From positions 1 to 64,000 of the forward strand of contig CBKWJC010000021.1 in assembly GCA_966674685.1 (NCBI GenBank): a stretch of DNA of 64,000 nt. Reading direction: 5' to 3'. Source of the stretch: Thainema sp966674685. Its GTDB lineage: Bacteria; Cyanobacteriota; Cyanobacteriia; Phormidesmidales; Phormidesmidaceae. The notes below the pieces were generated by a model. The model was not told where the DNA came from, searched no databases, and saw only the letters and a list, made by a program, of their open reading frames with translations. Positions within the stretch are counted from its first letter, which is position 1; the number at the start of each line of letters is the position of its first letter. A program made the position numbers and the translations under genes. Shown here piece by piece: positions 63,171 through 64,000 of the stretch.

Positions 63171-63755
63171 ATGCCGTCAATTGTGGTCGCCACGGGCAAT
63201 CCAGGCAAACTGGGCGAAATGCAGGCTTATCTGGGTGAACTGGGCTGGAACTTGGTGCTCAAACCAGATGAAATTGATGTGGAAGAAACGGGCAGTACGT
63301 TCATCGAGAATGCACGGCTCAAAGCATCTCAAGTCGCTCGGGCAACTCAGCAATGGGCGATCGCAGATGACTCTGGCTTAGCCGTCGATGCTCTCAAAGG
63401 TGCGCCTGGTCTCTACTCGGCTCGCTATGGCAAATCTGATGCTGATCGCATTCAGCGATTACTAACTGAACTGGGCGATACCGATCAGCGGTCTGCCCAG
63501 TTTATTTGTGCGATCGCACTTGCCCGACCGGATGGCACCATTCTGCTGGAAACCAACGGCATCTGCTACGGTGAAATTCTGCGACGGCCCAGTGGCCAAG
63601 GCGGATTCGGCTATGATCCAATTTTCTACGTACCGACCCAAGGCTGTACCTTTGCCGAGATGACGCCCGAACAGAAGCACGTCCACAGTCATCGCGGCGT
63701 CGCCTTCCGTCAGCTCATGCCCCAACTGCGATCGCTCTCCAGTGCCATGCGTTAA
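63171..63755 (+). CDS. XTP/dITP diphosphatase (RdgB/HAM1)
   Basis: A 194-residue house-cleaning nucleotide pyrophosphatase that removes dITP, XTP and related damaged nucleotides. The signature VVATGNPGKLGEMQAYL opens it; ADDSGLAVDALKGAPGLYSARYG is the catalytic and metal region; GGFGYDPIFYVP binds the base; HRGVAFRQL closes it. Length is normal. It lies 160 bp after the mutase gene in the same direction and ends at a very strong bidirectional terminator. Confidence 0.95.
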   Translation: MPSIVVATGNPGKLGEMQAYLGELGWNLVLKPDEIDVEETGSTFIENARLKASQVARATQQWAIADDSGLAVDALKGAPGLYSARYGKSDADRIQRLLTELGDTDQRSAQFICAIALARPDGTILLETNGICYGEILRRPSGQGGFGYDPIFYVPTQGCTFAEMTPEQKHVHSHRGVAFRQLMPQLRSLSSAMR

Positions 63756-63760
63756 AACCA

Positions 63761-63823
63761 AAACCCACAAAAGCAGCCGAGAGCGTCAGCTTAGCTGACG
63801 CTCTCGGCTGCTTTTGTGGGTTT
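63761..63823. terminator. Bidirectional terminator after rdgB
   Basis: A 30-bp perfect stem (arm begins AAACCCACAAAAGCAGCCGA) with loop TTA, in the gap between convergent genes. Confidence 0.9.
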
Positions 63824-63838
63824 CAGGACAAGGTATGA

Positions 63839-64000
63839 CTACGAGCCAGATACCTTAACATTCTTAGCCATTGACATGAATGAACCCATATTGGCACCTG
63901 GGCGACGGCGGCGGGTTTGATTCTTGGCTGGATTCAAATATTCTGGAGCGAAGGTGGCATCAGCATTCGACTCTGTTGCTGCCGCTACTGGCATGGGCTG
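63839..64000 (-). CDS. 3' end of an unidentified gene (partial)
   Basis: The last 53 codons of a minus-strand gene run off the right edge. The visible C terminus is QPMPVAAATESNADATFAPE then YLNPAKNQTRRRRPGANMGS and FMSMAKNVKVSGS. It is basic, with a four-arginine run and no membrane span. I cannot name the protein. It converges on rdgB. Confidence 0.6.
   Translation of the reverse strand, partial: QPMPVAAATESNADATFAPEYLNPAKNQTRRRRPGANMGSFMSMAKNVKVSGS

Overview
The window comes from a cyanobacterium. Direct evidence is the psbE-psbF-psbL-psbJ cluster with ycf48 and rubredoxin, psaI, a helical carotenoid protein, a GUN4-domain kinase, a cyanobacterial glycolate dehydrogenase subunit and very frequent HIP1 octamers (GCGATCGC) inside and between genes. 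The mix of exopolysaccharide genes, many multi-domain signalling proteins and abundant intergenic hairpin repeats suggests a filamentous Leptolyngbya-like lineage, but the genus is inference.

Layout: 0-9.4 kb holds a deacetylase-family hydrolase, a stand-alone OCP N-terminal-domain carotenoid protein, a repeat-rich gap (2.4-3.3 kb), a Ser/Thr kinase-GUN4 fusion, a DUF2267 protein, an orphan sensor kinase, a BON protein and an alpha/beta hydrolase. 9.9-17.6 kb has an alpha-oxoamine synthase, a GT2 glycosyltransferase and a very large open frame joining a GT2 domain, an internal signal peptide, a two-partner-secretion adhesin and a CHAT protease. 17.8-25.5 kb holds 2-Cys peroxiredoxin, tRNA-Met, a LysM-M23 envelope protein, a LysR regulator and a JAMM protease/MoeB-rhodanese pair. 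25.6-34 kb is photosynthesis and carbon: glcD, psaI converging on rubA-ycf48-psbEFLJ, comF, glgA and transaldolase with EF hands. 34.7-39.7 kb is a polysaccharide export group (GT26, Wzc-type kinase, Wza-type exporter). 41.5-47 kb is signalling: an adenylate cyclase with a degenerate receiver, a small protein, a KaiB-fold protein and a large kinase with a degenerate N-terminal receiver. 47.2-53.8 kb has a CYTH protein, small proteins, a radical SAM enzyme and two AAA/STAND-like ATPases. 54-61.2 kb has a PgpH-type c-di-AMP phosphodiesterase, a DICT-domain kinase and a Cache-HAMP protein without output domain. 61.5-64 kb has a phosphohexomutase, rdgB and the 3' end of an unidentified gene.

Several small genes not obvious from long reading frames were read directly: psbJ, psbL, psbF, a 58-residue membrane-type protein at 47.8 kb, and a possible 27-residue peptide at 41.0 kb.

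The strongest unexpected signals are: (1) the GT2-signal peptide-TPS-CHAT fusion; (2) a KaiB-fold gene beside a histidine kinase with a pseudo-receiver; (3) a short hairpin element at 17.65 and 34.44 kb that carries terminal inverted repeats, is flanked by 8-bp direct repeats at both sites, and shows a compensatory base-pair change; (4) at least three further dispersed hairpin families; and (5) the vMAP-type HTH/AAA ATPase next to a second AAA ATPase that seems translationally coupled to a radical SAM gene. I see no CRISPR array, rRNA operon or intact transposase gene.
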